A stretch of 64,000 nucleotides of DNA from Modestobacter caceresii (GTDB lineage Bacteria; Actinomycetota; Actinomycetes; Mycobacteriales; Geodermatophilaceae), in contig NZ_JPMX01000118.1 in assembly GCF_000761485.1 (NCBI RefSeq), positions 83,017 through 147,016 on the forward strand, in the 5' to 3' direction. The notes below the pieces were generated by a model. The model was given only the letters and a program-made list of their open reading frames with translations. It was not told the DNA's origin and did not search any database. The position numbers and the translations under genes are program-made. Shown one piece after another: positions 11,224-25,383 of this stretch (position 1 is the first letter of the stretch; each line of letters begins with the position of its first letter).

Positions 11224-13230
11224 ATGACTGGCCGCGCTGACCTCCGCCTCGGCATCTCCGATGTCGCCCCCGTCGTGTCCTGCGGGTCGTTCTCGACCCG
11301 CGCCGTGGTCGGTGAACACCTGCCGATCACCGCCACCGTCTTCCGCGAGGGCCACGACGCCGTGGCCGCCAACGTGGTCTTCACGCCTCCGGGCGAGGAG
11401 CCCTCGGCGGCCCCGCTGCTCCGGATGACGAAGTTCGGGCCCGAGCCCGACCGCTGGACCGCCACGGTCGTGCCCGACCGCGAGGGTCTCTGGACCTATC
11501 AGGTCGAGGCCTGGGACGACCCGCTGAGCACCTGGCACCACGACGTCGAGGTGAAGGTCGAGGCCGGCCAGGGCCCCGAGGAGCTGGCCAACGACCTCGA
11601 GTCCGGTGCCCGGCTGCTCGAGGAGGTGGCCGCCGCGGCCCCCGAGGAGCACCGCGAGGCGCTCACCGGTGCGGCCACCGCGCTGCGGGACCAGTCGCTG
11701 GAGCTGACCGCGCGGATCGCCCCCGCCCTCTCCCCCACCCTGCAGCAGGTGCTGCACGACCACCCGGTGCGCCGGCTGGTCACCGGTTCGCAGCGGCACG
11801 AGCTGTGGGTCGACCGGTCGCGTGCGCTGTACGGCTCCTGGTACGAGTTCTTCCCCCGCTCGGAGGGCCCCGTCGTCGGTGGCGCCCCGACGCACGGGAC
11901 GTTCGCCCAGGCTGCCGAGCGGCTGCCGGCGATCGCCGAGATGGGCTTCGACGTGGTGTACCTGCCGCCGATCCATCCGGTCGGCAAGGTCAACCGCAAG
12001 GGGAAGAACAACACCCTGGTGGCGCAGGCCGACGACGTCGGCTCCCCGTGGGCGATCGGCAGCGACGAGGGCGGGCACGACGCCGTCCACCCCCAGCTCG
12101 GCACCCTCGACGACTTCAAGGCCTTCGTCGGCCGGACGCGCGAGCTGGGCATGGAGGTCGCCCTCGACCTCGCCCTGCAGGCGGCGCCGGACCACCCCTG
12201 GGTCACCTCGCACCCCGAGTGGTTCACCACCAAGCCCGACGGCACGATCGCCTACGCGGAGAACCCGCCGAAGAAGTACCAGGACATCTACCCGATCAAC
12301 TTCGACAACGACCCCGAGGGCATCTACGCCGAGGTGCTGCGGGTCGTCCGGCACTGGATGGACGCCGGGGTCCGGGTGTTCCGGGTGGACAACCCGCACA
12401 CCAAGCCGCTGAACTTCTGGCACTGGCTGATCTGGGAGGTCAAGAAGACCGATCCCGACGTCCTCTTCCTCGCCGAGGCGTTCACCCGGCCGGCGATGAT
12501 GCACCAGCTGGCGCGGATCGGCTTCACCCAGAGCTACACCTACTTCACCTGGCGCACCGAGCGCTGGGAGCTGGAAGAGTACGGCCGGGAGCTGGCCGAG
12601 AACGCGCACTACATGCGGCCGAACTTCTTCGTGAACACCCCGGACATCCTGCACGAGACGCTGCAGGTGGGCGGCCCGCCGATGTTCAAGATCCGCGCGG
12701 TGCTGGCCTCGATGATGAGCCCGACCTGGGGCGTCTACTCCGGGTACGAGCTGTTCGAGCACGTCGGCCTCCGTCCGGGCAGCGAGGAGTACCTGGACAC
12801 CGAGAAGTTCCAGCTGCGCCCCCGTGACTGGGCTGCCGCCGAGGCCTCCGGTCGTTCCCTGGCGCCCTACCTGCGCCGGCTGAACGAGATCCGGCGCGCG
12901 CACCCGGCCCTGCAGCAGCTGCGCACGCTGCGGTTCCACCCGATCGACAACCCGAACCTGCTCTGCTTCTCCAAGACCGACCCGGGTTCCGACGACTGCG
13001 TGCTCGTGGTGGTGTCGCTCAACAGCACCTACACCCAGATCGGGACGACCGCCCTGGACATGCCCGCCCTGGGCCTGGACTGGTCGGACGGCTTCTCGGT
13101 CACCGACGACATCACCGGGGCCCACTACGACTGGGGCCAGGCCAACTACGTCGAGCTGGACCCCTACCGGGAGCCGGCGCACGTGTTCACCGTCCACCGC
13201 AGCCTGTCCGCGTCGCACCCGCCGCACTGA
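11224..13230 (+). CDS. glgE: Alpha-1,4-glucan:maltose-1-phosphate maltosyltransferase GlgE
   Basis: GH13_3 enzyme of 668 aa that transfers maltose from maltose-1-phosphate to the non-reducing end of alpha-1,4-glucan. After an N-terminal beta domain and helical region, the barrel begins near WYEFFPRS (residue ~206). Predicted nucleophile Asp389 sits in [14 protein letters not shown] and acid/base Glu418 in FLAEAFTRP, matching the Streptomyces residues 394/423. The [11 protein letters not shown] motif is also GlgE-specific. It heads the order glgE-treS-mak-glgB, the complete GlgE pathway from trehalose to branched glucan. A perfect hairpin follows its stop. Confidence 0.96.
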   Translation: MTGRADLRLGISDVAPVVSCGSFSTRAVVGEHLPITATVFREGHDAVAANVVFTPPGEEPSAAPLLRMTKFGPEPDRWTATVVPDREGLWTYQVEAWDDPLSTWHHDVEVKVEAGQGPEELANDLESGARLLEEVAAAAPEEHREALTGAATALRDQSLELTARIAPALSPTLQQVLHDHPVRRLVTGSQRHELWVDRSRALYGSWYEFFPRSEGPVVGGAPTHGTFAQAAERLPAIAEMGFDVVYLPPIHPVGKVNRKGKNNTLVAQADDVGSPWAIGSDEGGHDAVHPQLGTLDDFKAFVGRTRELGMEVALDLALQAAPDHPWVTSHPEWFTTKPDGTIAYAENPPKKYQDIYPINFDNDPEGIYAEVLRVVRHWMDAGVRVFRVDNPHTKPLNFWHWLIWEVKKTDPDVLFLAEAFTRPAMMHQLARIGFTQSYTYFTWRTERWELEEYGRELAENAHYMRPNFFVNTPDILHETLQVGGPPMFKIRAVLASMMSPTWGVYSGYELFEHVGLRPGSEEYLDTEKFQLRPRDWAAAEASGRSLAPYLRRLNEIRRAHPALQQLRTLRFHPIDNPNLLCFSKTDPGSDDCVLVVVSLNSTYTQIGTTALDMPALGLDWSDGFSVTDDITGAHYDWGQANYVELDPYREPAHVFTVHRSLSASHPPH

Positions 13231-13247
13231 CCCCGTCCTCGAGCTGT

Positions 13248-13281
13248 GGGTGTGCCGGCCGATCCCCCGGCCGGCACACCC
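13248..13281. terminator. Hairpin between glgE and treS
   Basis: Perfect 14-bp inverted repeat (13248-13261 with 13268-13281; arm begins GGGTGTGCC) with a 6-nt loop, 17 bp after the glgE stop. It may terminate or attenuate glgE transcription before treS, so glgE and treS may not be equally expressed. Confidence 0.7.
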
Positions 13282-13326
13282 GCCGCACCGATCCACCGCC
13301 CCCAGCAACGAACGAGGACCGAGTTC

Positions 13327-15194
<1,868 letters not shown>

Positions 15195-15198
<4 letters not shown>

Positions 15199-16562
15199 GC
15201 GCTCTGACCGACATGCTGGCCGACTGGATGCCCGGTCAGCGCTGGTTCGGCGGCAAGGGCCGCGAGTGGGCAGGGGTGACCGAGGAGGGCTTCTTCCTCG
15301 ACCAGTCCGACCCGGCGCTGTCGGTGCACCGCGTGCGGGTCGAGTACACCGACGGGGCCAGTGACACGTACCTGGTGCCGCTGTCCTGGCGCAGCGCACC
15401 GGCCGAGGAGCTCTCCACGGCCTTCGTCGGCGCGGTCTCCGGGTCCCACGGCGAGAACTACGCCTACGACGCCATGCGGGACCGGGACGCGACCGTGCCG
15501 TGGCTGACCCACCTCGTGGCGGCCTCCACCGTCGGGCCGATGCGGTTCCACCCGGCCGGCGTGGCCTACATCCCCGAGGGCCTGCCCGGGGACGTGATCT
15601 CCACCGAGCAGAGCAACACCTCACTGGTCTTCGGCGAGACGGCGATCCTCAAGCTGTTCCGCCGGCTCGAGCCCGGGCTGAACCCCGACGTGGAGATCCA
15701 CGACGCCCTGCGGCAGGCGGAGAACCAGCACATCGCGGGGCTGCTCGGGTACATCGAGGTCGACGACCCGAACGGGCTGGAGCCGGCCACCGTGGCCATG
15801 CTCCAGACCTTCGTCCCCAACGCCAGCGACGGGTGGCGGCTGGCCACCTCGAGCGTCCGGGACCTGTACGCCGAGGCCGACCTGCACGCCGACGAGGTCG
15901 GGGGCGACTTCGCCGGGGAGAGCGAACGGCTGGGCGAGGCGACCGCCTCGGTCCACGCCGACCTCGCCCAGGTGCTCCCCTCCGAGCCGGCCGACCGTGA
16001 CTGGTACGCCACCGTCGCCGGGCAGATGACCGCTCGGCTGGAGGCGGCCCTGGCGGTCGTCCCCGACCTCGCCGAGCACGCCGACGCGCTGCGCAGCCTG
16101 TACGCCGCGGTCGCCGACACGACCGAGCCGGTCGTCCGTCAGCGGGTGCACGGCGACCTGCACCTGGGCCAGGTGCTGCGGACGACGACCGGCTGGATCG
16201 TCCTGGACTTCGAGGGCGAGCCGGCCCGCCCGCTGGCCGAACGACGCGAGCTGGACACCCCGCTGCGGGACGTGGCGGGGATGCTCCGTTCCTTCGACTA
16301 CGCCGCCCGGCACATGCTGGTCGAGCAGCCCGACGACCCGCAGCGGGCCTACCGGGCGCAGGAGTGGGCCGAGCGCAACCGGCGCGCCTTCTGCGAGGGC
16401 TACTCCGCCGCCGGCGGCGTCACCCTGTCCAGCGACTCCGCGCTGCTGCGGGCCTTCGAGGCCGACAAGGCGGTGTACGAGTGTGTGTACGAGGCACGCA
16501 ACCGACCGCACTGGCTGATGATCCCGCTCAGTTCGCTGTCCCGGCTGGCCGCCGGCAACTGA
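15195..16562 (+). CDS. mak: Maltokinase (Pep2/Mak)
   Basis: Phosphotransferase of 455 aa making maltose-1-phosphate from maltose and ATP, the substrate of GlgE. The N-terminal cap contains [11 protein letters not shown]. An ATP-site lysine lies in ILKLFRR (~153); the catalytic loop is [11 protein letters not shown] (His319-Asp321) and metal-binding DFEGEPARP starts at Asp338. Its ATG overlaps the treS TGA by four bases. The stop is followed within 6 bp by a copy of the nested hairpin repeat family. Confidence 0.94.
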
Positions 16563-16567
16563 AGGAG

Positions 16568-16621
16568 GGCCCCGCTGCCCCCACCGCTCGCACCCTCGCG
16601 GCGGGACCCTGCAGAAGGGCC
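16568..16621 (+). repeat. Stop-abutting nested hairpin, copy A (after mak)
   Basis: Begins 5 bp after the mak stop. Outer arms GGCCCCGCTGC and GCAGAAGGGCC pair with two mismatches; the interior CCCCCACCGCTCGC...GCGGCGGG forms an inner stem. It aligns with four other copies at 35.23, 37.48, 48.79 and 50.42 kb, though it is the most divergent. Likely a terminator or a REP-like element. Confidence 0.6.
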
Positions 16622-16669
16622 TGACCGGACGACCAGCACGACGACGAGACAGACCTGGAAGGACCACCG

Positions 16670-19804
<3,135 letters not shown>

Positions 19805-19826
19805 CCGGATCGAGTCGATCGGGAAC

Positions 19827-19856
19827 GGGGCGGGGACCTGCAAGGGTCCCCGCCCC
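19827..19856 (+). terminator. Terminator of the GlgE-pathway operon
   Basis: Perfect 12-bp inverted repeat (GGGGCGGGGACC with GGTCCCCGCCCC) and a 6-nt loop, 22 bp after the glgB stop. Confidence 0.8.
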
Positions 19857-19968
19857 GTCGCCGTCCGGCGGCCCGACCGGTCCTCCCCTCCCGGCCGAGG
19901 CCGGCACGGTCCGGCAGGATGGACGGCGGTGCTGCCGCCGCAGGCGGCCTGAACGGATTCGAGAACCC

Positions 19969-21405
19969 ATGTCCTCCTCGCCCCGCCGGCTGCTCGCTGG
20001 CGCCGTCGCGGGTGTGCTGTTCGGGTCGGCCGTGCTGTCCGGCTGCGCGGTGACCCTGATCGAGGGGCGCGCGAGCCCCGCAGCCGGGCCCCAGGGCGAC
20101 GTCACGCCCGCGGAGTTCCCGATCATCGGTGCGGCCGACGACGAGGTCGACCGGATCTCCCGCAACGCGCTCGCCGACCTCAACACCTACTGGACCGCGC
20201 AGTTCACCCCGACCTTCGGGCAGGCCTTCACCCCGCTGGCCGGCGGCTACTACTCCGTCGACCCGGGCGAGCTGGACCCAGCGCAGTACCCGAACGGGGA
20301 GATCGGCTGCGGGGAACCACCGGAGGCCGTCGTCGACAACGCCTTCTACTGCGGCCCGGGCACCCAGTACCCCAACGGTGACGCGATCCAGTACGACCGG
20401 GCGTTCCTCGGTGCGCTGGCCTTCGGCACCGTCGGCAGCGAGGGGTACGGCCGGTTCATCCCGGCCCTGGTGATGGCGCACGAGTTCGGGCACGCCGTGC
20501 AGGGCCGGGTCGGCTACCCGGTGGAGCGGTCGATCAACATCGAGACCCAGGCCGACTGCTTCGCCGGCGCCTGGACGGCGTGGGTCGCCGACGGCAACGC
20601 CCGGTACAACTCGATCCGCCCGGGCGAGCTCGACGACGTGCTGCGCGGCTACCTGCTGCTGCGCGACCCGGTCGGGACGGGCGCCTACGAGGGCGAGGCG
20701 CACGGCTCCTACTTCGACCGGGTGTCGGCGTTCCAGCAGGGGTTCGACGACGGCCCCTCGGCCTGCCGCGACGACTTCGACGCCACCCGGCTGTACACGC
20801 AGAGCGCCTTCCAGAGCGACCGCGACTTCGCCACCGGCGGCGACGCGCCCTACGAACAGACGGTCGAGGACTTCGTCCCCGACGGGCTCGGGGAGTTCTG
20901 GCAGCTGGCCTTCGACCAGCTGGGCGAGGAGTTCACCCCGCCCGACGTCGAACCGTTCTCCGGCGAGGCCCCGGACTGCGCCGGCGAGGACACCGACGTC
21001 GATCTCCTCTACTGCCCCGCCGACGCGACCGTGCGCTACGACGAGGCCGACCTCACCCTGCCGCTGTACACCGCCGAGGAGGGCGGGGACTACGCCGTGC
21101 TCACCGCGGTGGCGATCCCCTACGCGCTCGCCGCCCGCGACCAGCTGGGGCTGTCGGTCGACGACCGGGCCGCGCTGCGGTCCGCCGTCTGCCTGTCCGG
21201 CGCCTTCACCTCCGCGGTGCTCGGCAACGAGACCACCGTGCTGAGCATCTCCCCGGGCGACGCCGACGAGAGCGTCTCGTTCCTGCTCGAGCACGCCACG
21301 GACCCCGCGGTGCTGCCCGATGTGCAGCTGACCGGATTCCAGCTGGTCGACGTCTTCCGCAGCGGGGTCGTCGACGGCCTGGCCGCCTGCGACATCGGCG
21401 CCTGA
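19969..21405 (+). CDS. Neutral zinc metallopeptidase lipoprotein
   Basis: Secreted, lipid-anchored protein of 478 aa. The first 26 residues are a lipoprotein signal with lipobox LSGC (Cys26). A zincin motif MAHEFGHAVQG (His171, Glu172, His175) is followed by ETQADCFAGAWTAWV, whose glutamate/aspartate region supplies the third ligand in the YpfJ-type neutral zinc peptidase family (PF04228). About 270 residues downstream have no assigned domain but include paired cysteines (GEAPDCAGEDTD, DLLYCPADA). It should act on proteins at the outer face of the membrane; the substrate is unknown. A palindrome-rich terminator region follows. Confidence 0.85.
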   Translation: MSSSPRRLLAGAVAGVLFGSAVLSGCAVTLIEGRASPAAGPQGDVTPAEFPIIGAADDEVDRISRNALADLNTYWTAQFTPTFGQAFTPLAGGYYSVDPGELDPAQYPNGEIGCGEPPEAVVDNAFYCGPGTQYPNGDAIQYDRAFLGALAFGTVGSEGYGRFIPALVMAHEFGHAVQGRVGYPVERSINIETQADCFAGAWTAWVADGNARYNSIRPGELDDVLRGYLLLRDPVGTGAYEGEAHGSYFDRVSAFQQGFDDGPSACRDDFDATRLYTQSAFQSDRDFATGGDAPYEQTVEDFVPDGLGEFWQLAFDQLGEEFTPPDVEPFSGEAPDCAGEDTDVDLLYCPADATVRYDEADLTLPLYTAEEGGDYAVLTAVAIPYALAARDQLGLSVDDRAALRSAVCLSGAFTSAVLGNETTVLSISPGDADESVSFLLEHATDPAVLPDVQLTGFQLVDVFRSGVVDGLAACDIGA

Positions 21406-21415
21406 GCCCCCGGCA

Positions 21416-21515
21416 GTGATCAGGTGACCTGATCACCCGCTGTCCTCCCGCACCAGCGTTGGTGCGGGAGGACAGTCAGTGATCAGGGGACCTGATCACT
21501 GCTGACCGCGGTCAG
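21416..21515. repeat. Palindrome array: two GTGATCAGG palindromes flanking a hairpin, plus a third palindrome
   Basis: Four inverted repeats in 100 bp between convergent genes. 21416-21436 is GTGATCAGGT/ACCTGATCAC around one base. 21440-21475 is a 16-bp perfect hairpin. 21477-21501 is CAGTGATCAGG/CCTGATCACTG around three bases. 21502-21515 is the palindrome CTGACCGCGGTCAG, which overlaps the thioredoxin-gene stop. The two outer palindromes share GTGATCAGG/CCTGATCAC, so they are one motif used twice. Confidence 0.7.
21440..21475. terminator. Strong bidirectional hairpin terminator
   Basis: Arms of 16 bp (CTGTCCTCCCGCACCA and its exact complement) with a GCGT tetraloop, between the convergent metallopeptidase and thioredoxin genes. 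Confidence 0.8.
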
Positions 21516-22486
21516 AAGAGGGCGGTCATGAGGGCGCGGCGGGCCGGGCCGACCCGCGGGTCCTCGTCGCCCACGATGCCGAACAGCTCCACCAGGTGCT
21601 GCCGGGCGGCGTCCCGCTCCTCGCCCGCGGTGCGCCGGACGACGTCGAGCAGCCAGCCGAACGCGGCGTCGACGTCGCCGGTGCCGAGCAGGAAGTCCGC
21701 GGCGCGGGTCTGCGCGGCGATGTCGTCGGGAGCGGCCTCGGCGGCGGCCAGCGCATCCGGCCCGGCCTCCTCGGCCCGGCGGAACAGCTGGACCTGACGC
21801 AGCGCCAGCCCGGCCACCGGGTGCTCCGGCTCGGTCTCCAGGATCGCCTGGTAGGCAGCCTCGGCGGCGGCCAGGTCACCCCGGTCGAGAGCGGCCTCGG
21901 CGGCGTCCAGGCGCGGGTCCTCCGGCTCCTCGGCCTCGCCGTCGCCCTTCGCGGCCCCGGGCACCGCGCCCCCGCTGGTGGCCGCGACGAGCTCGGTCAC
22001 GAACTGCCGGGCCTGCTCCTCGGGGATGGCCCCGGTGAACTCGGCGACCAGCTGGCCCTGCCAGACGGCCTTGACCGCCGGGATGCCCTGGACCCGCAGG
22101 CCCTGGGCGAGCGCCGGGTTCGCGTCGACGTCGACCTTGGCCAGCACCCAGGAACCGGCCCCCTCGGCGGCCAGCCGCTCGAGCACCGGGGAGAGCTGCT
22201 TGCACGGCCCGCACCACTCGGCCCACAGGTCCAGGACGACGGGGACCTGGAAGGAACGGTCGAGGACCTCGCTCTGGAAGGTCGCCTCGGTGACGTCGAT
22301 GACGGCGCTGCCGGGCGCACCGGCCGGGGCGGTGGCGCTCGGCGGCGGGGCGGCCGCGGCACGGGCTGCCGCCTCGTTGCGCGCCTGGACAGCGGCGAGG
22401 TCGACCGCACCGGCCAGCGACGCCGCCATCTGGGCCTGCTGGGCAGCGGCCCGGGGATCGGTTCGAGCGGGACGGTTGGGCTGCAT
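21512..22486 (-). CDS. Thioredoxin-domain tetratricopeptide protein (YbbN/CnoX-like co-chaperone)
   Basis: Cytoplasmic protein of 324 aa. An Ala/Gln-rich N-terminus (1-60) precedes a thioredoxin domain with active site WAEWCGPCKQ (Cys92, Cys95) and the cis-proline region VQGIPAVKAV. The C-terminal ~130 residues are helical repeats of TPR type (LDAAEAALDRGDLAAAEAAYQ), as in E. coli YbbN. Unlike E. coli YbbN, it keeps both active-site cysteines, so it could be redox active. Start ATG 22486 is used; ATG 22498 is a close alternative. Confidence 0.87.
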   Translation of the reverse strand: MQPNRPARTDPRAAAQQAQMAASLAGAVDLAAVQARNEAAARAAAAPPPSATAPAGAPGSAVIDVTEATFQSEVLDRSFQVPVVLDLWAEWCGPCKQLSPVLERLAAEGAGSWVLAKVDVDANPALAQGLRVQGIPAVKAVWQGQLVAEFTGAIPEEQARQFVTELVAATSGGAVPGAAKGDGEAEEPEDPRLDAAEAALDRGDLAAAEAAYQAILETEPEHPVAGLALRQVQLFRRAEEAGPDALAAAEAAPDDIAAQTRAADFLLGTGDVDAAFGWLLDVVRRTAGEERDAARQHLVELFGIVGDEDPRVGPARRALMTALF

Positions 22487-22532
22487 GACCTCGATCATCC
22501 CACTCGCCGGCGACGGACCGCCCCGGGCCGGG

Positions 22533-22907
22533 TCAGGCCGGTGACCAGACCCCCAACTCGTTGCCGCTCGGGTCGGCGAAGTGGAACCGCCGGCCACCCG
22601 GGAAGTCGTAGGGCCCCTGGACGACGCGGCCCCCGGCGGCCTCCACCGCGCCGAGGGTGCGGTCGAGGTCGGCCGACCAGAGCAGCACCAGCGGGCCGCC
22701 CGGGCGCACCTTGGTGCCGACGGCCAGACCGCCCACCTCCGCTGCCGGGTCGCCGGAGGGACCGCGGATGCCGGCGTAGGTGTCGCCGTAGGCGGTGAAC
22801 TCCCAGCCGAAGGCGTCGGCGTAGAACCGCTGCGCCTCCGCGAGGTCGAGGACGGTGAGCTCGACGTAGTCGATGGCGTGGTGACGGTGCCCGGTGTGGT
22901 CTGCCAT
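22533..22907 (-). CDS. VOC family protein (glyoxalase/bleomycin-resistance fold)
   Basis: Protein of 124 aa with two beta-alpha-beta-beta-beta halves: AIDYVELTVLDLAEAQRFYADAFGW and the closing FHFADPSGNELGVWSP. His and Glu ligands are present at the expected ends (DYVEL, GNELGVW), so metal binding is possible. Substrate unknown. It lies 26 bp downstream of the acyl-CoA mutase gene on the same strand, but it is not the epimerase (which is at 30.3 kb). An ATG three codons upstream (22916) is an alternative start. Confidence 0.8.
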   Translation of the reverse strand: MADHTGHRHHAIDYVELTVLDLAEAQRFYADAFGWEFTAYGDTYAGIRGPSGDPAAEVGGLAVGTKVRPGGPLVLLWSADLDRTLGAVEAAGGRVVQGPYDFPGGRRFHFADPSGNELGVWSPA

Positions 22908-22933
22908 GCCGGGCATGCTGCCCGGCGGGTACG

Positions 22934-24625
22934 TCAGAACCGGGCGGCCTCGGTGTAGGTGCCCCACTCGGCGCGCAGGGCGTCGCAAATCTCGCCCAGC
23001 GTCGCCTCCGCCCGGGCCGCCTCGAGCATCGCCGGCACCATGTTCTCCTCGGTCCGGGCCACCTCGACCATCCGGGCGACGGCGGCGCGCGCCGCGGCGT
23101 CGTCCCGGCGCTGCCGCCGGTCGGCCAGCTCGGACCGCTGGTCGGTCTCCACCTGGTGACTGACCCGGAGGATCTCCAGGTCGTCGGCGGCAGCGCCGGC
23201 GCCGGTCAGCGTGTTCACGCCGACGACCTTCTTCTCGCCCTTCTCCAGCGCCCGCTGGTACACGAACGCCGCCTCGGCGATCTCGCCGGTGAACCAGCCG
23301 TCCTCGATGCCGCGCAGGATGCCGGCGGTCATCGTGCCGTCGCTGCCCATCTCCCGGATCCGGGTGAACACCTCCTCCGCCTGCCGTTCCAGCTCGTCGG
23401 TCAGCGCCTCGACGTACCAGGAGCCGCCGAGCGGGTCGGCCACGTTGAGCACCCCGGTCTCCTCGGCGATCACCTGCTGGGTGCGCAGCGCGATCTGGGC
23501 GGCCCGGGCACTGGGCAGGGCGAGCACCTCGTCCAGGGCGTTGGTGTGCAGCGAGTTCGTGCCGCCGAGCACCGCGGCCAGCGCCTCGACCGCCGTCCGG
23601 ACGATGTTGTTGTCCGGTTGCTGGGCGGTCAGCGAGACCCCGGCGGTCTGGGTGTGGAACCGGAGCTGCTGGGCCTTGTCGGTGCGGGCGCCGTACACGT
23701 CGCGCAGCCAGCGGGCCCAGATCCGCCGGGCGGCGCGGAACTTGGCGATCTCCTCGAAGAAGTCGACGTGTGCGTCGAAGAAGAACGACAGGCCTGGTGC
23801 GAAGACGTCGACGTCCAGGCCGCGGGAGAGCCCCAGCTCGACGTAGGCGAAGCCGTCGGCCAGCGTGTACGCCAGCTCCTGCGCGGCGGTCGAACCGGCC
23901 TCCCGGATGTGGTAACCGGACACCGAGATCGGCTTGTAGGCCGGGATCTCCGCGGCGCAGTACTCCATCAGGTCGCCGATCAGCCGCAGGTGCGGCTCGG
24001 GGGCGAACAGCCACTCCTTCTGCGCGATGTACTCCTTGAAGATGTCGGTCTGCAGCGTGCCGTCGAGCTGCGCGAGGTCCGCACCCTGACGCTCGGCCGC
24101 GACCAGGTACATGCAGAACACCGGGACGGCGGGACCGCTGATCGTCATCGACGTCGTCGTCCGGTCCAGCGGGATGCCCTCGAAGAGCACGTCCATGTCC
24201 GCCGCGGAGTCGATCGCCACCCCGCAGTGCCCGACCTCGCCGAGCGCCAGGGGGTCGTCGGAGTCCCGGCCCATGAGGGTCGGCATGTCGAAGGCGACCG
24301 ACAGCCCTCCCCCGCCCTCGGCCAGCAGCGACCGGAACCGCTCGTTGGTCTGCCGGGCGTTGCCGAAGCCGGCGAACTGGCGGATCGTCCAGGCCCGCCC
24401 GCGGTAGCCGGTGGCGTGCAGCCCGCGGGTGAACGGGAACTCGCCGGGCCAGCCGATCCGGTCGAACCCAGGGACGGCGGACTCGTCGGCCGGCCCGTAG
24501 GCGGGCTCCACCTCGAGCCCGGACAGCGTGGTGAAGTCCGCGTCCCGCACCCGCCCGGCGGCCAGGGCCGCGTCGTAGCGCTGCTGCCACCGGCTGCGGG
24601 CCTCGTTGCCCGGCTGCTCCGTCAT
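22934..24625 (-). CDS. Acyl-CoA mutase large subunit, isobutyryl-CoA mutase type (methylmalonyl-CoA mutase family)
   Basis: Catalytic large subunit of 563 aa without the C-terminal B12-binding domain, so a separate small subunit is needed; none is in the window. The substrate-pocket residues fit isobutyryl-CoA mutase (IcmA): Phe84 in TIRQFAGFGNA where methylmalonyl-CoA mutase has Tyr, and Gln202 in IAQKEWLFAPEPHLRL where it has Arg. VAFDMPTLMGRDSDDP and VSGYHIREAGS are family motifs. Likely reaction: isobutyryl-CoA to n-butyryl-CoA or a related branched acyl-CoA. It is preceded by a MarR gene and appears leaderless (TAGTAT 6 nt before the ATG). Many databases would call it methylmalonyl-CoA mutase. 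Confidence 0.88.
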   Translation of the reverse strand: MTEQPGNEARSRWQQRYDAALAAGRVRDADFTTLSGLEVEPAYGPADESAVPGFDRIGWPGEFPFTRGLHATGYRGRAWTIRQFAGFGNARQTNERFRSLLAEGGGGLSVAFDMPTLMGRDSDDPLALGEVGHCGVAIDSAADMDVLFEGIPLDRTTTSMTISGPAVPVFCMYLVAAERQGADLAQLDGTLQTDIFKEYIAQKEWLFAPEPHLRLIGDLMEYCAAEIPAYKPISVSGYHIREAGSTAAQELAYTLADGFAYVELGLSRGLDVDVFAPGLSFFFDAHVDFFEEIAKFRAARRIWARWLRDVYGARTDKAQQLRFHTQTAGVSLTAQQPDNNIVRTAVEALAAVLGGTNSLHTNALDEVLALPSARAAQIALRTQQVIAEETGVLNVADPLGGSWYVEALTDELERQAEEVFTRIREMGSDGTMTAGILRGIEDGWFTGEIAEAAFVYQRALEKGEKKVVGVNTLTGAGAAADDLEILRVSHQVETDQRSELADRRQRRDDAAARAAVARMVEVARTEENMVPAMLEAARAEATLGEICDALRAEWGTYTEAARF

Positions 24626-24650
24626 GCCCAGATACTAGGACGTCCAACTA
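24626..24650 (-). promoter_or_regulatory. Leaderless promoter and overlapping imperfect operator of the mutase gene
   Basis: TAGTAT (complement of 24632-24637) lies 6 nt before the ATG. An 18-bp imperfect palindrome at 24633-24650 centred on GGACGTCC (TAGTTGGAC/GTCCTAGTA on the coding strand, 7 of 9 pairs) overlaps the -10 box. Its size and position suit a MarR dimer, and the MarR gene is immediately upstream. Confidence 0.5.
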
Positions 24651-24674
24651 CTTTGCGGCCACCCTCCGGTCGGG

Positions 24675-25184
24675 TCAGTCGTCGGCGACGTCCCCCGCGC
24701 CGAGCCGGACCTTCTTGAGCACGTCGAACAGCACGTCCAGCTCCGCCTCGGGCAGGTCGGCGAGCCCGAAGTCCTGGCCGGTCAGCGCCTCGGTCGCCCG
24801 CGGGACGACGTCCCGTCCGGCGTCGGTGATCGCGGCGAGCACCCCGCGGCCGTCGGCGGGGTTGGGCCGCCGCTCGACGTACCCGGCCGCCACCAGCCGC
24901 TCGATCGCGTTGGTGACGCTGGTCGGGTGCACCATCAACCGGCTGCCGATCACCTTCAGCGGCAGCTGCCCGGTGCGGGAGAAGGTCAGCAGCACCAGCA
25001 CCTCGTACCGGGCGAAGGTCAGCCCGTGCGGCCTGAGCGCCTCGTCGAAGCGGGCCAGCAGGATCTGCTGCACCCGGAACACGCTCGTCGCCGCCCGCAT
25101 CGAGGCGGCCGGGCCGAAGTGCTGCTCCCAGCTCTGCGCCGCGCGCTCGATCGGGTCGAAGGGCAGGCCCAGCGGTCGCACCAT
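24675..25184 (-). CDS. MarR family winged-helix regulator
   Basis: Regulator of 169 aa: FARYEVLVLLTFSRTGQLPLKVIG, recognition region LMVHPTSVTNAIERLVAAGYV, wing RRPNPADGRGVLAAITDAG. The long frame upstream is low complexity; the ATG at 25184 has TAGCCT 7 nt upstream and starts MVRPLGLPFDPIERAAQSWE, which reads as a genuine N-terminus. It lies 49 bp upstream of the mutase gene with a palindrome in between, so it probably controls that gene; an acyl-CoA or fatty-acid ligand is a guess. Confidence 0.88.
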   Translation of the reverse strand: MVRPLGLPFDPIERAAQSWEQHFGPAASMRAATSVFRVQQILLARFDEALRPHGLTFARYEVLVLLTFSRTGQLPLKVIGSRLMVHPTSVTNAIERLVAAGYVERRPNPADGRGVLAAITDAGRDVVPRATEALTGQDFGLADLPEAELDVLFDVLKKVRLGAGDVADD

Positions 25185-25197
25185 GACCGGGAGGCTA
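25185..25197 (-). promoter_or_regulatory. Leaderless -10 box of the marR gene
   Basis: TAGCCT (complement of 25192-25197), 7 nt before the ATG; no ribosome-binding site. Confidence 0.55.
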
Positions 25198-25255
25198 GTT
25201 CTCCGCCGCCGCACCCCCGCCTCCGCCGGGCCCCGCCTCCGCCGGCGCCGCCGCC

Positions 25256-25317
25256 GCCGAGTGTCGAGTTGTCGACCCCTGTCGATGCAGGGACACGTCG
25301 ACAGGTCGACACTCGGC
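25256..25317. repeat. Nested inverted repeat, left of the AbiEi/DUF559-like gene
   Basis: Outer arms of 21 nt (25256-25276 and 25297-25317) pair with two mismatches; the arm reads GCCGAGTGTCGAGTTGTCGAC. The 20-nt centre holds a second small stem CCCTG/CAGGG. The same GTGTCGAnTTGTCGACC core recurs at 26260-26311 on the other side of the gene. Confidence 0.7.
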
Positions 25318-25383
25318 GCACGGCCGCGGCAGGCCTGTGGACGGCGGGCCCGGTCGCCGCCCTGCGTCGGCCAGGCTCGCCCG

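Noticed and set aside
22533..22907. The VOC protein as a second methylmalonyl-CoA epimerase next to the mutase
   Set aside because: It lacks the epimerase N-terminal pattern (IDHVGIAVPDLDEA) and is shorter; the true epimerase is at 30281-30733.
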